This document shows, piece after piece, positions 8,562 to 16,977 of a stretch of 64,000 nt of DNA. The translations under genes and the position numbers were made by a program. Origin of the DNA: Propionibacteriales bacterium (lineage in GTDB: Bacteria > Actinomycetota > Actinomycetes > Propionibacteriales > Nocardioidaceae); assembly GCA_026392465.1 (NCBI GenBank), contig JAPLCA010000008.1, positions 62,001-126,000 on the forward strand, in the 5' to 3' direction. The notes beneath the pieces were generated by a model, which made no database searches, was not told the DNA's origin, and worked only from the letters and a program-made list of their open reading frames with translations. Within the stretch, counting starts at the first letter, position 1. Each line of letters opens with the position of its first letter.

Positions 8562-9308
8562 ATGGCAGAGCTGGTGCACCTGGAGGTCGCCGACGGGGTC
8601 GCGACGGTGACGCTCGACAGCGAGCACAACCGCAACGCGCTGAGTCGTCAGCTGGTGACCGAGCTGGCCGACCGGCTCGCCCAGGCCGACGCCGACGCCG
8701 ACGTCCGGGCGATCCTGGTGCGCTCGGCGCACCGGGTCTTCTGCTCCGGCGCCGACCTGTCCGAGGCCGCCGGCGGCGGGATGGAGGAGGGGGCGCGGGC
8801 CATCGTCGCCCTGCAGCGGCAGATCGCGACCGCCGGGACACCGGTCGTGGTCGAGCTGGCCGGCCCGGTGCGCGCGGGAGGGCTCGGCATCGTGGGCGCC
8901 GCCGACGTGGTCGTCGCGGCGGAGTCGGTCACCTTCGCGCTCACGGAGGTACGGCTCGCGCTGGCGCCGGCCGTCATCTCCCTCACGCTGCTCGAGCGCT
9001 TCACCGACCGGGCCGCGGCCGAGCTGTTCCTCACCGGCCGTCAGTTCGACGCCCGCGAGGCGCAGGCTGCCGGACTCGTCACCCGTGTCGTGCCTGACGC
9101 CGAGCTGGCGGACGCGGTGGCGGCCGTGCTCGCCGACCTCGTGCAGGGCTACCCGCAGGGCCTGCGGGAGACGAAGCGTCTGCTCAACCACGACCTCGTG
9201 GCCCGGATCGACGCCCTCGGCGACGACGTCGCTGCACAGTCGGCGCGGCTCTTCGGCAGCGACGAGGCGCGCGAGGCGATGACCGCCTTCCTGCAGCGGA
9301 AGCGGTGA
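8562..9308 (+). CDS. enoyl-CoA hydratase/isomerase family protein
   Basis: The protein has 248 residues with a crotonase fold: FCSGADLSEA forms the CoA/oxyanion loop and AGGLGIVGAADVV the second oxyanion segment. The glutamate of FALTEVRLAL matches one catalytic acid of hydratases. The other, normally in GGGCEL, appears to be glycine here. Single-glutamate members may hydrate, isomerise or cleave, so the exact reaction is open. By position it would hydrate the carboxylated enoyl-CoA (methylglutaconyl- or isohexenylglutaconyl-CoA). ATG 8562 is chosen over GTG 8556 because GAGGAG at 8551-8556 is then correctly spaced. It is the last gene of the operon that starts at 544. Confidence 0.82.
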   Translation: MAELVHLEVADGVATVTLDSEHNRNALSRQLVTELADRLAQADADADVRAILVRSAHRVFCSGADLSEAAGGGMEEGARAIVALQRQIATAGTPVVVELAGPVRAGGLGIVGAADVVVAAESVTFALTEVRLALAPAVISLTLLERFTDRAAAELFLTGRQFDAREAQAAGLVTRVVPDAELADAVAAVLADLVQGYPQGLRETKRLLNHDLVARIDALGDDVAAQSARLFGSDEAREAMTAFLQRKR

Positions 9309-9398
9309 CCGCCGCGGCGGCGACCGAAGAGGAAGAAGACGCGAAGAGTCCGGTCACGGGCCTGGGGCCGACGCCAGACCGGTCGTAGCGTCGAGAGC

Positions 9399-10010
9399 AT
9401 GAAGACCCTGTCCCTCGTCGTCGCCGGGGCGCTGCTCCTGCTGACGGCTGGTTGCGCCTCCCACGACGCCTCCGACCCGTCCGCCGGGTCCGGGCGCCCC
9501 TCCCCGTCCTCCACCACCGGGTCGGCCACCACCGGGACGTCCAGCCCGACCCCGACCACCCCGACCTCCTCGTCCCCCTCCGCGGCGTCGCGCCCCACCT
9601 GTGCCACCGCCGACCTGGACGTGACCGTGCGCCCCGACCCGAACGGCGCGGCGGCCGGCAGCACGTTCGACGACGTGCTGCTGCGCAACACCGGCGGCAC
9701 GACCTGCCTGATGACCGGCTGGCCGGGGGTCTCCTTCGTCACCGGCTCGCAGGGGCGACAGGCGGGTGCGCCCGCGGCTCGTCAGGGCACCCCGGCCGTC
9801 GTGTCGCTCCCGCCCGGCGCCAGCGCGGAGGCGTTGCTGCAGGTGGCCGAGGCCGGGAACTTCGCCCCGTGCACGATGACGTCGGTGCGAGGCCTGCGCG
9901 TCTACCCGCCCAACCAGCGCGACGCGGTGTTCGTCCCGCTGCCGACGAAGGCGTGCGCGCAGACTTCGGCGCAGCAGCTCACCGTCCGGCCGGTCGTGCG
10001 CCAGGGCTGA
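9399..10010 (+). CDS. DUF4232-type secreted lipoprotein
   Basis: The protein has 203 residues. A signal peptide with lipobox LTAGC places the lipidated cysteine at 19. A Ser/Thr/Pro-rich linker (about residues 25-65) spaces the folded part from the membrane. The domain from residue 67 has CATADLDV, a central TTCLMTGWPGVSF and two further cysteines, the pattern of DUF4232 proteins with likely disulfides. The function of the family is not known. A TAGCGT hexamer at 9386-9391 ends 7 nt before the ATG, which suggests a leaderless start. It converges on the TetR gene with 7 nt between stops. It is probably not part of the acyl-CoA operon. Confidence 0.8.
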   Translation: MKTLSLVVAGALLLLTAGCASHDASDPSAGSGRPSPSSTTGSATTGTSSPTPTTPTSSSPSAASRPTCATADLDVTVRPDPNGAAAGSTFDDVLLRNTGGTTCLMTGWPGVSFVTGSQGRQAGAPAARQGTPAVVSLPPGASAEALLQVAEAGNFAPCTMTSVRGLRVYPPNQRDAVFVPLPTKACAQTSAQQLTVRPVVRQG

Positions 10011-10017
10011 CGCCCGG

Positions 10018-10671
10018 TCACCCCTCCCGCAGCAGGGCGTCGACGCCGCCGGCCACGAACGTCACGAGCCAGGCGTGCCGCGTCGCGAGGTCGGGCGCGC
10101 TCGGCGTCCCCTCGGTGAGGTACTCGAACCGTCCGGGCCCGGAGAAGAGCTGGAGGCTCGAGGACACCAGGAGCAGGTAGGCGTCGAGCACGGCCACGGG
10201 GCGGGCACCGGGGTAGAGGGCCTGCAGCCGACCGACGAACGTCGCCGCGATCGCGTTGTACTCCTCGGCCACGAGCACCTGCTCCGGCAGGCCCGACACC
10301 GACAGCTGTGCGACGAACCGGAAGTAGTCCGCCCACCCGGGCCGCCCCGCCTGGTCGAGCATCGGCTCGGTGAACGCCCGGACGACGTCCTCCAGCGACG
10401 TCGCCCCGGCCAGCCGGGTGCGACGCTCGGCGTTCAGGGGCTCGACCCGGCGCAGCAGCACGGCACGGAACAGCTCGCGCTTGCCACCGAAGACCTCGCT
10501 GACGGTGGCGGTGCGGACGCCGGCGTCGCGGGTGATCTCGCGGACCCCGACGCCCGCGTACCCGGCACGCGCGAACGCCCGCTCGGCCACGTCGAGCAGG
10601 CTCTCGCGCAGCTCCTGCCGCGGTCGACGGCGCGAGGTCTGCGGGGCGGACGTCTCCGGCGCGCGGGTCAC
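10018..10671 (-). CDS. TetR-family transcriptional regulator
   Basis: The protein has 217 residues. The N-terminal helix-turn-helix spans about residues 20-66 (LLDVAERAFARAGYAGVGVREI, then GVRTATVSEVFGGKRELF), followed by an all-helical ligand domain. GTG 10671 overlaps the stop of the upstream FAH-family gene by 4 nt, so the two are co-transcribed. Its target could be its own operon or the palindrome at 494-519 in front of the acyl-CoA operon 10 kb away. The ligand is unknown; an acyl-CoA or the FAH substrate would fit. Confidence 0.85.
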   Translation of the reverse strand: MTRAPETSAPQTSRRRPRQELRESLLDVAERAFARAGYAGVGVREITRDAGVRTATVSEVFGGKRELFRAVLLRRVEPLNAERRTRLAGATSLEDVVRAFTEPMLDQAGRPGWADYFRFVAQLSVSGLPEQVLVAEEYNAIAATFVGRLQALYPGARPVAVLDAYLLLVSSSLQLFSGPGRFEYLTEGTPSAPDLATRHAWLVTFVAGGVDALLREG

Positions 10672-11435
10672 GACGGGAGCACGCGGTGCACGACGCGCCC
10701 CACCCCGTCGAGGACGAGCTCGAGCTCGTCGCCGGGACCGATCCAGCGACCCGTCTCCATGCCGCTGCCACCGGGCAGCGTGCCCGTCGCGAACAGCTCA
10801 CCGGGCAGCAGCCGCTCGCTGCGTGAGGCGTGCGCGAGGACCTCGCCGAGGCTCCAGCGCATCCCGGCGGTCGACACCTCCGCGACCACCTCGCCGTTGA
10901 CGACCACCCGTCCGCGCAGCGCGTCGACGTGGGGGAGGACCTCGTCGGCGGTCACGAGCACGTCCGACATCGAGCTGGCGAAGTGCTTGGACTTCTGCGG
11001 CCCGAACCCGCTGGCCATCTCCCGACGCTGGACGTCGCGGGCGCTGAGGTCGTTGACCAGCACGAAGCCGCCGATCGCGGCGGTCGCCTCCTCCGGCGTC
11101 GCGTCGAGCAGCGGACGCGCGAGCACGAAGCCCAGCTCGAGCTCGTAGTCGAGCGCGCGCGAGTACGACGGCGGCCGGACGTCGGTGCCGCTGGGCACGA
11201 AGGTCAGGTGGTTGCCCAGGTAGTAGATCGGCTGCTCCTGCAGCAGGCGGTGCGGGCGGAACGCCGGGAACGGCCGGCGGGTCAGGATCTCCACCGTGCG
11301 CGCGGCGCGGTACTGCGCGGGGTGGAAGCGCTTGACGAGCCCGCGCGAGGCGTCGACGGTGTGCTGCTCGAAGAGCATGAAGTCGCGGAAGGAGAGCGGC
11401 TGGAACGGCAGGAGCGCGCCAGAATCGTGCGGCAC
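10668..11435 (-). CDS. fumarylacetoacetate hydrolase (FAH) family protein
   Basis: The protein has 255 residues from GTG 11435, chosen because the family-like segment LLPFQPLSFRDFMLFEQH begins only about 7 residues later. An alternative ATG at about 11379 would remove that segment. The FAH fold shows YLGNHLTFV, the metal-ligand region ALDYELELGFVLARP with NDLSARDVQ, a GFGPQKSKHF lysine segment and the GTLPGGSG loop near the C-terminus. Members hydrolyse C-C bonds of beta-diketo acids or decarboxylate oxaloacetate-like acids with Mg2+; the substrate here is not evident. The start overlaps that of the divergent hydrolase by 9 nt, which leaves no separate promoter space. It is followed by the co-transcribed TetR gene. 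Confidence 0.8.
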   Translation of the reverse strand: MPHDSGALLPFQPLSFRDFMLFEQHTVDASRGLVKRFHPAQYRAARTVEILTRRPFPAFRPHRLLQEQPIYYLGNHLTFVPSGTDVRPPSYSRALDYELELGFVLARPLLDATPEEATAAIGGFVLVNDLSARDVQRREMASGFGPQKSKHFASSMSDVLVTADEVLPHVDALRGRVVVNGEVVAEVSTAGMRWSLGEVLAHASRSERLLPGELFATGTLPGGSGMETGRWIGPGDELELVLDGVGRVVHRVLPS

Positions 11436-12380
11436 AGAGTCGGCGCCCGCGGGCCGGAGGTGCTCGACGCGTCCACCGCGCTCGACGCCTGGGTCAAGGC
11501 CGTCACCCTCGAGCAGGTGGCGGCGTTCCCGGGGCACACCCCGGGCCGGATGCGCGCGTACTGGCGCAGCCGTCGCCTGTTCGGCGCGCTCGTCCCCGTC
11601 GTGACGCCGCACCTCGGCGTCGACGTGCGTCCGCTCGACGTGCCGGTGGACGGTGACGTGGTGCGGGGCTACCTCGTCACCCCGACCGACGGGGGTCCGC
11701 GGCCGGTGGTGCTCGTGACGAACGGCCTCGAGGGCACGGTGCAGGAGCTGCTCCTGCCGCTGCTGCGCTACCGCCACAGCGGGCTCGCCACGTTCGTGAT
11801 GGAGATGCCGGGCAGCTACGCCTACGGGCAGCCCATGTCGCCGGCCTCGGAGGACGTGTACCGCGCCGTCGTCGACCACCTCGTCCGCGACCCGCGCGTG
11901 GACGGCTCGCGGCTCGGCGTCGTCGGGGTCAGCTTCGGGGGCTACTGGGCGGCGCGGCTCGCGGCCGCGGAGCCGCGGCTCACGTGCGCGGTCGCCTGCG
12001 GCGCGCCGACCCACCGCACCTTCCTGCCCGGCAACGCCGTGGGACTCCCGCAGGTGATCCTCGAGGCGCTCAAGGCCGTGACCGGCTCGCGTGCCCTGCT
12101 CACCATGAGCCACCGGCTCCGGGCGCTGTCGTTGCGCCGCCGCTACGGCGACGCCCGCGTCCCGCTGCTGGTCGTCAACGGCGACCACGACACGCTGCTC
12201 AGCACCCAGGACTCGGTCGACCTCGCGGCGCAGGCGCCAGGCGCGACGCTCCTGCTCTACCCGGACGACGACCACTGCGCGATGGGCCACTACCGCGACT
12301 GGCTCGACGCGTCGCAGCAGTGGCTCGTGCGGCACCTGGCTCCGTCCGACGACGCGCCGGTTCCGGTCGTCGCCGACTGA
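11427..12380 (+). CDS. alpha/beta hydrolase (FrsA/DUF1100-like esterase or acyltransferase)
   Basis: GTG 11427 gives 317 residues. GTG 11460 is a possible shorter start, and AGGAG at about 11410 lies a little far from the first. An N-terminal helical cap is followed by the hydrolase core. The nucleophile elbow is GVSFGGYWAA (G-x-S-x-G), the acid is in VVNGDHDTLL, and the histidine is in DDDHCAMG. VLVTNGLEGTVQE probably forms the oxyanion strand. The layout resembles FrsA-like or dipeptidyl-peptidase-like esterases. The substrate is unknown. It is divergent from the FAH-type gene, and the two may belong to one aromatic or keto-acid pathway. Confidence 0.75.
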   Translation: MRHRVGARGPEVLDASTALDAWVKAVTLEQVAAFPGHTPGRMRAYWRSRRLFGALVPVVTPHLGVDVRPLDVPVDGDVVRGYLVTPTDGGPRPVVLVTNGLEGTVQELLLPLLRYRHSGLATFVMEMPGSYAYGQPMSPASEDVYRAVVDHLVRDPRVDGSRLGVVGVSFGGYWAARLAAAEPRLTCAVACGAPTHRTFLPGNAVGLPQVILEALKAVTGSRALLTMSHRLRALSLRRRYGDARVPLLVVNGDHDTLLSTQDSVDLAAQAPGATLLLYPDDDHCAMGHYRDWLDASQQWLVRHLAPSDDAPVPVVAD

Positions 12381-12469
12381 CGCACCACCACCTTCGCGAT
12401 TTCGCTGCGCCAGGGCCGCCGACCGCTCATGCTGGAGGCTCGTCCGCCTGGTGCGAAAAGGGAGATCGC

Positions 12470-15400
12470 ATGGGTGCTTCACGCGCTGTGGCGCGCGGCT
12501 GCGTGCTGCTCGTCGTCTCGGTGCTGGCCACGCTGCTCGGCGTCGCGCCCGCGCACGCCGCGCCCGTGGCGTTGTCCGGGAGCGTCGTCGGCACGTCCGG
12601 TGCCGGTCTGTCGGGCATCGAGGTGGCCGTCACGACGCGCGCTGGTGCCGCCGTGCAGGAGGCGACGACCGACAGCACCGGAGCCTGGTCGGTGCAGGTG
12701 GAGCCTGGGACGTACGCGGTCGGGTACGTCGACCCCGAGGGCTGGTGGAAGCCGGAGTTCTGGGACGACCAGACCACCCTCGCCGCCTCGACCGCCCTGG
12801 CCGTCGGCACGTCGGGCCGCACCGGTGTCACGGCACGCCTCGCGCCCTACCCCGTCGTCTCGGGCACCGTCCGCTCCGGCGCCGAGCCCGTCGCCGGTGC
12901 CGAGGTGCGCGCCTACGCGAGTGCCCACGAGACCGACTCCGTCCGCACGGTCACGACCGCCGCCGACGGCACGTGGGCCGTGCCGCTCCCGTCGGGCAGC
13001 TACCGGTTCGCGTTCGAGAGCCCCGACCACGTGGTCGAGTACTGGAACGACCGCGCGAGCCTCGCGGCCTCCGACCCGATCACCGTCACCAGCTCCGACG
13101 TTCCCGGACGCGACGTCACGCTCACCCCGCTGCCCGTCGCGTCGGGTCGGGTGACGGCCGGGGGCGCGGCCGTGCGCCGCCCCGAGGTCACCGTGCTCGC
13201 CCGCGACGCCGCCACGGGCCTGTGGACCGAGCAGGAGACCGTCACCGGTGACGCCCAGGGTCGCTGGTCGGTGCGCCTGTCGGCGGGCCGGTACAGCTTC
13301 CGGTTCGCGGGCGACGCCCGCCACCGGCCCGAGTTCTGGGCCGACCAGACCCGCCGCTCCGACGCGACACCGGTCGACCTCGTCTCGGCGCCCGTCGTCC
13401 TCGACGCCGACCTCGCCGTGCTGCCCACGGCCCGCGGCCTGGTGCGGGACGGCTCGGGCGAGCCGGTCGAGGACGCCGACGTCGTCGCGCTCGACGCGGC
13501 CGGCGACGAGGTCGCGCGCGACCGGACCGGTCCCGACGGCGCGTTCGGCGTGCCGCTCGCCCCGGGCGCCTACGGGGTCGAGGTCCGTGCCCGGGGCTTC
13601 CGCACCTGGACGCGGAGCGTGGTCGACGACCCGCTCCTCGTCGGGCAGCGCGGCGGCGACGTCGGCACCGTCGACCTCGCGCCCGCCCTCGCGGTCCGGG
13701 GCCGGGTCACGGGGCCGGACGGGTCGCCGGTGCGCACCGACGTCGTCGTGCACGCGCCGCGCGTCGTCGCGGGCCAGACCCGCTGGGTGGTCGCCGACCG
13801 GGTCTCGACCGACGCGTCCGGCCGCTGGTCCGCCCCCGTCGTCCCGGGCGACTACCGCCTGCAGGTCGAGGGCACCGACGACCTCGCGGGCGAGTTCTGG
13901 GACGACGCCGCCTCGCTCGCGACGGCGCGCACGGTCACCGTCGCCGACGCCGACGTGGTCGGGCGCGACACCGTCCTGGCGGCCCGGTCGCGCTCCGGGG
14001 TCCGCGGCACCGTCACCGGCGGGACGGGTGCCGCCCTGGCCGACGCCCGCGTCACCGCCGCGGTGCTGCACGACGGCGAGTGGGTCGTCCTCGACGAGAC
14101 CACCACGGCGGCCGACGGCCGGTACCGGCTGCTGCTGCCGGACGGCACCTACCGGCTGGGCTTCTCGGCGGACCGTCACCGCGGCACCTTCGGTCCGGGC
14201 GCCGCGACGGTCGCCGCCGCGCCGTCCGTCGTCGTCGCCGGGTCGCTCGTCACCCGCGACGTCCGGCTCGACGCCGTCAGCGCCCGCGTGCAGGGCACCG
14301 TGCGGGGTCCGTCCGGACCGTTGGCAGGCGTCGAGGTCCGCGTCCTGCAGGGCGGCACCGACGACCTCGTGCCGGTCACCTCGGCGCGCACCGACGCCGC
14401 CGGCCGCTACGAGGTGCAGGTCGACGCGGGGCGGTACGTGCTCGCGTTCGAGGACCCGTCGGGCGACCACCGCGGCGAGTACCTCGCCGGTGCCAGCACG
14501 TGGGCGGCGGCGACGCGGGTGGTCGTGGCCGACGGTGCCACCCTCACGGGCCGCGACGTCACCCTCGCGGCGAACCCGCGGCTCGTCGGCCGGGTGCAGA
14601 CGTCGTCCGGCGCCGGGGTGGGCGACGCGGTGGTCCGCCTCGTCCGACCGCTCGACGCCACGGGTGCCGGCGGCGACGTCGTGGCCGAGACCACCACCGA
14701 CGACGCGGGCGCCTACGGGCTCGCCGCGCCGGCCGGCACGTACACGGTCGAGGTGGTGCTCGGCGACGAGGTCCGCTGGACCCTCTCCTCCCTCGCGCTC
14801 ACCTCGGGCAGCACCACCCGCACGGTGACGCTCGCGGACCAGCGGGCCGTGACGGGTCGGCTCGTCGGGCCCGACGCCCGCCCGGCCGCCGGCGTGGAGG
14901 TGCGTGCCTGGCGCTACGACCCCCGTGACGACACGGCGGTCGTGGTCGGGCGGGCGGTCTCCGGCGCGGACGGCCGGTACGTGCTTGCCGTGTCGCCGGG
15001 CGTCTACCGCGTCGGCTTCCACGGCCTCCCGCTCGGCTACGCGACGACCTTCGCGGGCGGCCCCGACGTCGGCTCCGCGCGTGCGGTGCGGGTGGCGTCG
15101 GCCGACGTCGCCGGCGTCGACGCCACGCTGCCCGCCGCCACGGGGATCACGGGCAGCATCAGCGACGCCGCGGCGCTCGCGGACGCACCGCCGCCGGAGC
15201 TGGAGGCCGTGTTCCTGCGCCTCGACCCGGACGCCGGGCGCTGGGTCGAGCAGGAGCGCACGACCCCCGGTTACGGCGCGTACCAGGTCGAGCTGCCGCC
15301 GGGCCGCTACCGGGTGCGGGTCGTCGAGCGGCAGGAGCCGTTCCGCACGACGCACCACGGGGGCGGCACCGCGTTCTCGTCGGCGGCGGATGTCGAGGTC

Positions 15401-16822
15401 CTCGCGGGATCGCTCACGCCGGGTGCCGACGTCGTCGTCGGCTCCGAGCTCGGCGCGCTGCGCGCGGTCGGCGGGCCGATCGTCACGGGACGGGCCGTCG
15501 TCGGCGGCACGCTCACCGCCGACCCCGGTACCTGGACGCCCGCCGCCACCGACGTGGCCCTCCAGTGGCTGCGCGACGGCACGCCCGTCACCGGCGCCAC
15601 GGGCCGCAGCTACGTGCCGGGCGCCGCCGACGTCGGACGCTCGGTCTCGGTGCGGGTGGTCGCGTCGCGCGCGGGGTACCGCTCCGCCCTGGCCGTCAGC
15701 CCGACCGCGACGGTCGCTCCCGGGACGCTCACGTCGACCGCGCCGCCCGTCCTCACGAGCGACCCGGTGGTCGGCACCCGCACCACCGCGTCGAGCGGCA
15801 CGTGGTCGCCCGCCGACGTGACGCTCACCCGCCAGTGGTTGCGCGACGGTGTCGCCGTGGAGGGGGCCACCGGAAGCGACCACGTCCCCACCGCAGCCGA
15901 CGTCGGGCACCTGCTCACGCTGCGGGTGACCGCCTCGGCGCCCGGCTACACGTCGCTCACCGTCGTGTCGCAGCCACGCACCGTGACCGACCCGCCGCTC
16001 ACCGCGACCGCGCCGCCCGTGCTCACCGGCGACGCGACGACGGGCGCGACCCTCGGCAGCACCGACCCGGTCTGGAGCCGCACCCCCGGCTCGACGTCGC
16101 GGCAGTGGCTGCGCGACGGCCGACCGGTCGACGGTGCCACGGGCACCACCTACCGCCTGCGTCTCGACGACGTCGGCAGCACCGTGGCGCTCCAGGTGGT
16201 GGGACGGGTCGACGGGCAGGAGCCCGTCACGACGGTGTCGGCCGCGCGGACGGTCGCGCCCGCCGCCCTGACCGCCCGCACCGCGCCGAGCATCAGCGGG
16301 ACCGCCCGCCCCGGCTCGACCCTGACCGCCTCGCCGGGCACCTGGGACGCCGGCGACCCCACGACCGGCGCGACGTCGTTCGGCTACCAGTGGCTGCGGT
16401 CCGGCAGGGTCGTCGCCGGGGCGACGGCGCCGACCTACCGTGCGGGCACCGCCGACCTCGGCCGCCCCCTGACGGTCCGGGTGACCGCCACCCGAGCCGG
16501 GCACGCCACGGCGTCGCGCCCGTCGGCGTCGCGGACGGTCAAGGCACAGCCCGCCCTGGCCGTGACCAGCACCGGCGGTCGCGGGAGCGCGACGTTCACG
16601 GTCGTCGCGCGAGCCGCAGGCGCCACCCCGACCGGGACCGTGCGCGTGCGTCTCGGCTCGCGCACCCTGCGCAGCGCGACCCTGACCACCTACCGCGGCA
16701 CGCGGCGCGCCGTCGTCACCGTCACCCGGCAGGCCAAGGGTGCCCGCACCTACACGGTCGACTACCTGGGCGACGCGAAGGTCGAGGCCCGCTCGACCTC
16801 GCGCCGTGTCACCGTGCGCTGA
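12470..16822 (+). CDS. large secreted protein with tandem carboxypeptidase-regulatory-like and Ig-like repeats
   Basis: The 1450-residue protein starts at ATG 12470 behind AAGGGAG. Residues 1-30 are a signal peptide ending APAHAAP. About ten repeats of 80-110 residues follow, each with G.V.....G.....A.V...........T..DG.Y...L..G.Y.., the pattern of carboxypeptidase-regulatory-like (transthyretin-fold) domains; several include EFWDD-type motifs. Four Ig-like repeats then occur with the signature QWLRDG.PV.GATG..Y....ADVG (about residues 1000-1370). A final Big-like domain ends the protein. There is no LPXTG anchor, transmembrane tail or catalytic motif, so it is probably a released surface or adhesive protein. 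Function unknown. Neighbours give no hint. Confidence 0.82.
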   Translation: MGASRAVARGCVLLVVSVLATLLGVAPAHAAPVALSGSVVGTSGAGLSGIEVAVTTRAGAAVQEATTDSTGAWSVQVEPGTYAVGYVDPEGWWKPEFWDDQTTLAASTALAVGTSGRTGVTARLAPYPVVSGTVRSGAEPVAGAEVRAYASAHETDSVRTVTTAADGTWAVPLPSGSYRFAFESPDHVVEYWNDRASLAASDPITVTSSDVPGRDVTLTPLPVASGRVTAGGAAVRRPEVTVLARDAATGLWTEQETVTGDAQGRWSVRLSAGRYSFRFAGDARHRPEFWADQTRRSDATPVDLVSAPVVLDADLAVLPTARGLVRDGSGEPVEDADVVALDAAGDEVARDRTGPDGAFGVPLAPGAYGVEVRARGFRTWTRSVVDDPLLVGQRGGDVGTVDLAPALAVRGRVTGPDGSPVRTDVVVHAPRVVAGQTRWVVADRVSTDASGRWSAPVVPGDYRLQVEGTDDLAGEFWDDAASLATARTVTVADADVVGRDTVLAARSRSGVRGTVTGGTGAALADARVTAAVLHDGEWVVLDETTTAADGRYRLLLPDGTYRLGFSADRHRGTFGPGAATVAAAPSVVVAGSLVTRDVRLDAVSARVQGTVRGPSGPLAGVEVRVLQGGTDDLVPVTSARTDAAGRYEVQVDAGRYVLAFEDPSGDHRGEYLAGASTWAAATRVVVADGATLTGRDVTLAANPRLVGRVQTSSGAGVGDAVVRLVRPLDATGAGGDVVAETTTDDAGAYGLAAPAGTYTVEVVLGDEVRWTLSSLALTSGSTTRTVTLADQRAVTGRLVGPDARPAAGVEVRAWRYDPRDDTAVVVGRAVSGADGRYVLAVSPGVYRVGFHGLPLGYATTFAGGPDVGSARAVRVASADVAGVDATLPAATGITGSISDAAALADAPPPELEAVFLRLDPDAGRWVEQERTTPGYGAYQVELPPGRYRVRVVERQEPFRTTHHGGGTAFSSAADVEVLAGSLTPGADVVVGSELGALRAVGGPIVTGRAVVGGTLTADPGTWTPAATDVALQWLRDGTPVTGATGRSYVPGAADVGRSVSVRVVASRAGYRSALAVSPTATVAPGTLTSTAPPVLTSDPVVGTRTTASSGTWSPADVTLTRQWLRDGVAVEGATGSDHVPTAADVGHLLTLRVTASAPGYTSLTVVSQPRTVTDPPLTATAPPVLTGDATTGATLGSTDPVWSRTPGSTSRQWLRDGRPVDGATGTTYRLRLDDVGSTVALQVVGRVDGQEPVTTVSAARTVAPAALTARTAPSISGTARPGSTLTASPGTWDAGDPTTGATSFGYQWLRSGRVVAGATAPTYRAGTADLGRPLTVRVTATRAGHATASRPSASRTVKAQPALAVTSTGGRGSATFTVVARAAGATPTGTVRVRLGSRTLRSATLTTYRGTRRAVVTVTRQAKGARTYTVDYLGDAKVEARSTSRRVTVR

Positions 16823-16875
16823 CCGAACCGTGCGCTGACCGAACCGAGCGCTGGGCGAACCGAGCGCTGGGCGAC
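16814..16875. repeat. 16-bp tandem repeat overlapping a stop codon
   Basis: Four units occur in a row: GTGCGCTGACCGAACC at 16814-16829 and 16830-16845, then GAGCGCTGGGCGAACC at 16846-16861 and a partial fourth to 16875. The first unit includes the last codons and the TGA of the large repeat protein. In later units TGA is first kept and then changed to TGG. This looks like local slippage duplication at the 3' end of the gene. Confidence 0.7.
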
Positions 16876-16931
16876 GGGACGGGCGTCCCACGGGCGCTGG
16901 CCCGGTGCGGATTTCGTCGTGGGGCGGCGGG

Positions 16932-16937
16932 TATCAT
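16932..16937 (+). promoter_or_regulatory. -10-like TATCAT before helD
   Basis: TATCAT is the best TANNNT hexamer in the gap before helD. It would give a leader of about 35 nt that contains the GAGGAGAGG ribosome site. No clear -35 hexamer is visible at 17 bp. Confidence 0.35.
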
Positions 16938-16977
16938 CGGGAGTTCGCAGAACGACCCACGAGAGCCGAGGAGAGGC

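Noticed and set aside
12470-16822. sortase-anchored surface protein
   Set aside because: The C-terminus ends in a basic beta-domain with no LPXTG motif, hydrophobic stretch or positive tail typical of sortase substrates.
12479-16891. 1470-residue open frame on the minus strand opposite the repeat protein
   Set aside because: It is a mirror of a GC-rich gene: it lacks any recognisable domain, is full of Arg/Gly/Asp-rich low-complexity sequence, and the plus strand has a signal peptide and clear repeats.
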